Source of the DNA: Flavobacteriaceae bacterium
GTDB lineage: Bacteria; Bacteroidota; Bacteroidia; Flavobacteriales; Flavobacteriaceae
Direction of reading: 5' to 3'
NCBI GenBank assembly: GCA_016763715.1
Contig: JAESTG010000117.1
Coordinates: 1 to 5,424, forward strand
Length of the DNA: 5,424 bases
Position numbers and translations under genes: made by a program. Below the pieces are notes generated by a model. That model worked only from the letters and a program-made list of their open reading frames with translations. It had not been told where the DNA came from and searched no databases. Shown one piece after another: positions 5,164 to 5,424 of the stretch (the stretch's first letter is position 1; every line of letters begins with the position of its first letter).

Positions 5164-5424
5164 ATGAAAAATATCCTTTTAATTGCGCTTGTTTTTATGC
5201 TAACAAGTCAAATTGCAACTGCACAATCAATCAATCAAGAAATTAACAGCAACGGAAAATCACCTTCTCTACTTGGAAAGGTTAACAAAGAAGGCTTTTT
5301 TGGCGATAATTATACCAGTTGGTTTACCAAAAGCTACGACGATTATACACCAAAGAAAAGTAGCATCGATAGTCTAGAAACCAGTCTCTCCAAATATACC
5401 ATTACGGCATTTATGGGAACCTGG
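5164..5424 (+). CDS. Secreted thioredoxin-family protein, N-terminal part (runs off the window)
   Basis: The frame is open from ATG 5164 to the window end, 87 codons. Residues 1-20 form a signal peptide (MKNILLIALVFMLTSQIATA, cut before Q21). The mature part reads LLGKVNKEGFFG, SWFTKSYDDYTPKKSS and ends SKYTITAFMGTW. That last stretch is the strand leading to the WCxxC-type active site of flavobacterial thioredoxin-family proteins (commonly GTWCGDS), so the window stops one codon before the expected first cysteine. The role would be periplasmic or outer-envelope thiol redox work, but the catalytic residues are not visible here. It lies 106 bases after the LuxR-type regulator on the same strand, with an A-rich AACCAAAG leader. 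The thioredoxin call is inferred from this short stretch. Confidence 0.7.
   Translation, partial: MKNILLIALVFMLTSQIATAQSINQEINSNGKSPSLLGKVNKEGFFGDNYTSWFTKSYDDYTPKKSSIDSLETSLSKYTITAFMGTW

Overview
The window looks like chromosomal DNA of a marine-type Flavobacteriaceae (Bacteroidota). It is AT-rich, starts lack clear Shine-Dalgarno sequences and instead have A-rich leaders, and two TAnnTTTG-type -7 promoter elements are visible. Several proteins (Bacteroidota-type bestrophin, the secreted sensor/LuxR fusion, the secreted thioredoxin-family protein) read as typical of that family. No rRNA, tRNA, CRISPR array, insertion sequence or integrase was seen.

Layout. (1) 36-2392, plus strand: four small enzyme-type genes in a row. 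They are a carboxymuconolactone decarboxylase/AhpD-like protein (frame broken), a YdhR-type putative monooxygenase (frame broken near the start), an intact alpha/beta hydrolase of the methylesterase/hydroxynitrile lyase type, and an intact DJ-1/PfpI (Hsp31-like) protein. Each is followed by a terminator-like hairpin. The mix suggests handling of reactive electrophiles, peroxides or aromatic compounds, which is inference. (2) 2561-3615, plus strand: a bestrophin-family membrane channel split into two overlapping frames. (3) 3638-3796, minus strand: a 52-residue Pmp3/YqaE two-helix membrane protein. (4) 3996-5057, plus strand: a one-component membrane regulator with signal peptide, periplasmic sensor, one transmembrane helix and a cytoplasmic LuxR-type HTH. 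(5) 5164 to the window end: the start of a secreted thioredoxin-family protein, cut just before its expected active-site cysteines.

The most notable point is that three of the eight or so genes (CMD, YdhR, bestrophin) are each interrupted by the same kind of lesion: one missing base, equivalent to a -1 shift, with well-conserved protein on both sides. Two lie at six-A runs, and one of those is exactly an in-frame A AAA AAG slippery heptamer. Base-calling deletions, real gene decay or recoding could explain this. The clustering favours a sequence artefact or recent decay, but the CMD site deserves a check for programmed frameshifting.

I do not see a clear, previously undescribed multi-gene system. 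The best leads are the possible recoding site, the split bestrophin with an ATGA overlap, the sensor-LuxR/thioredoxin pair, and a small unassigned minus-strand frame behind the Pmp3 gene.
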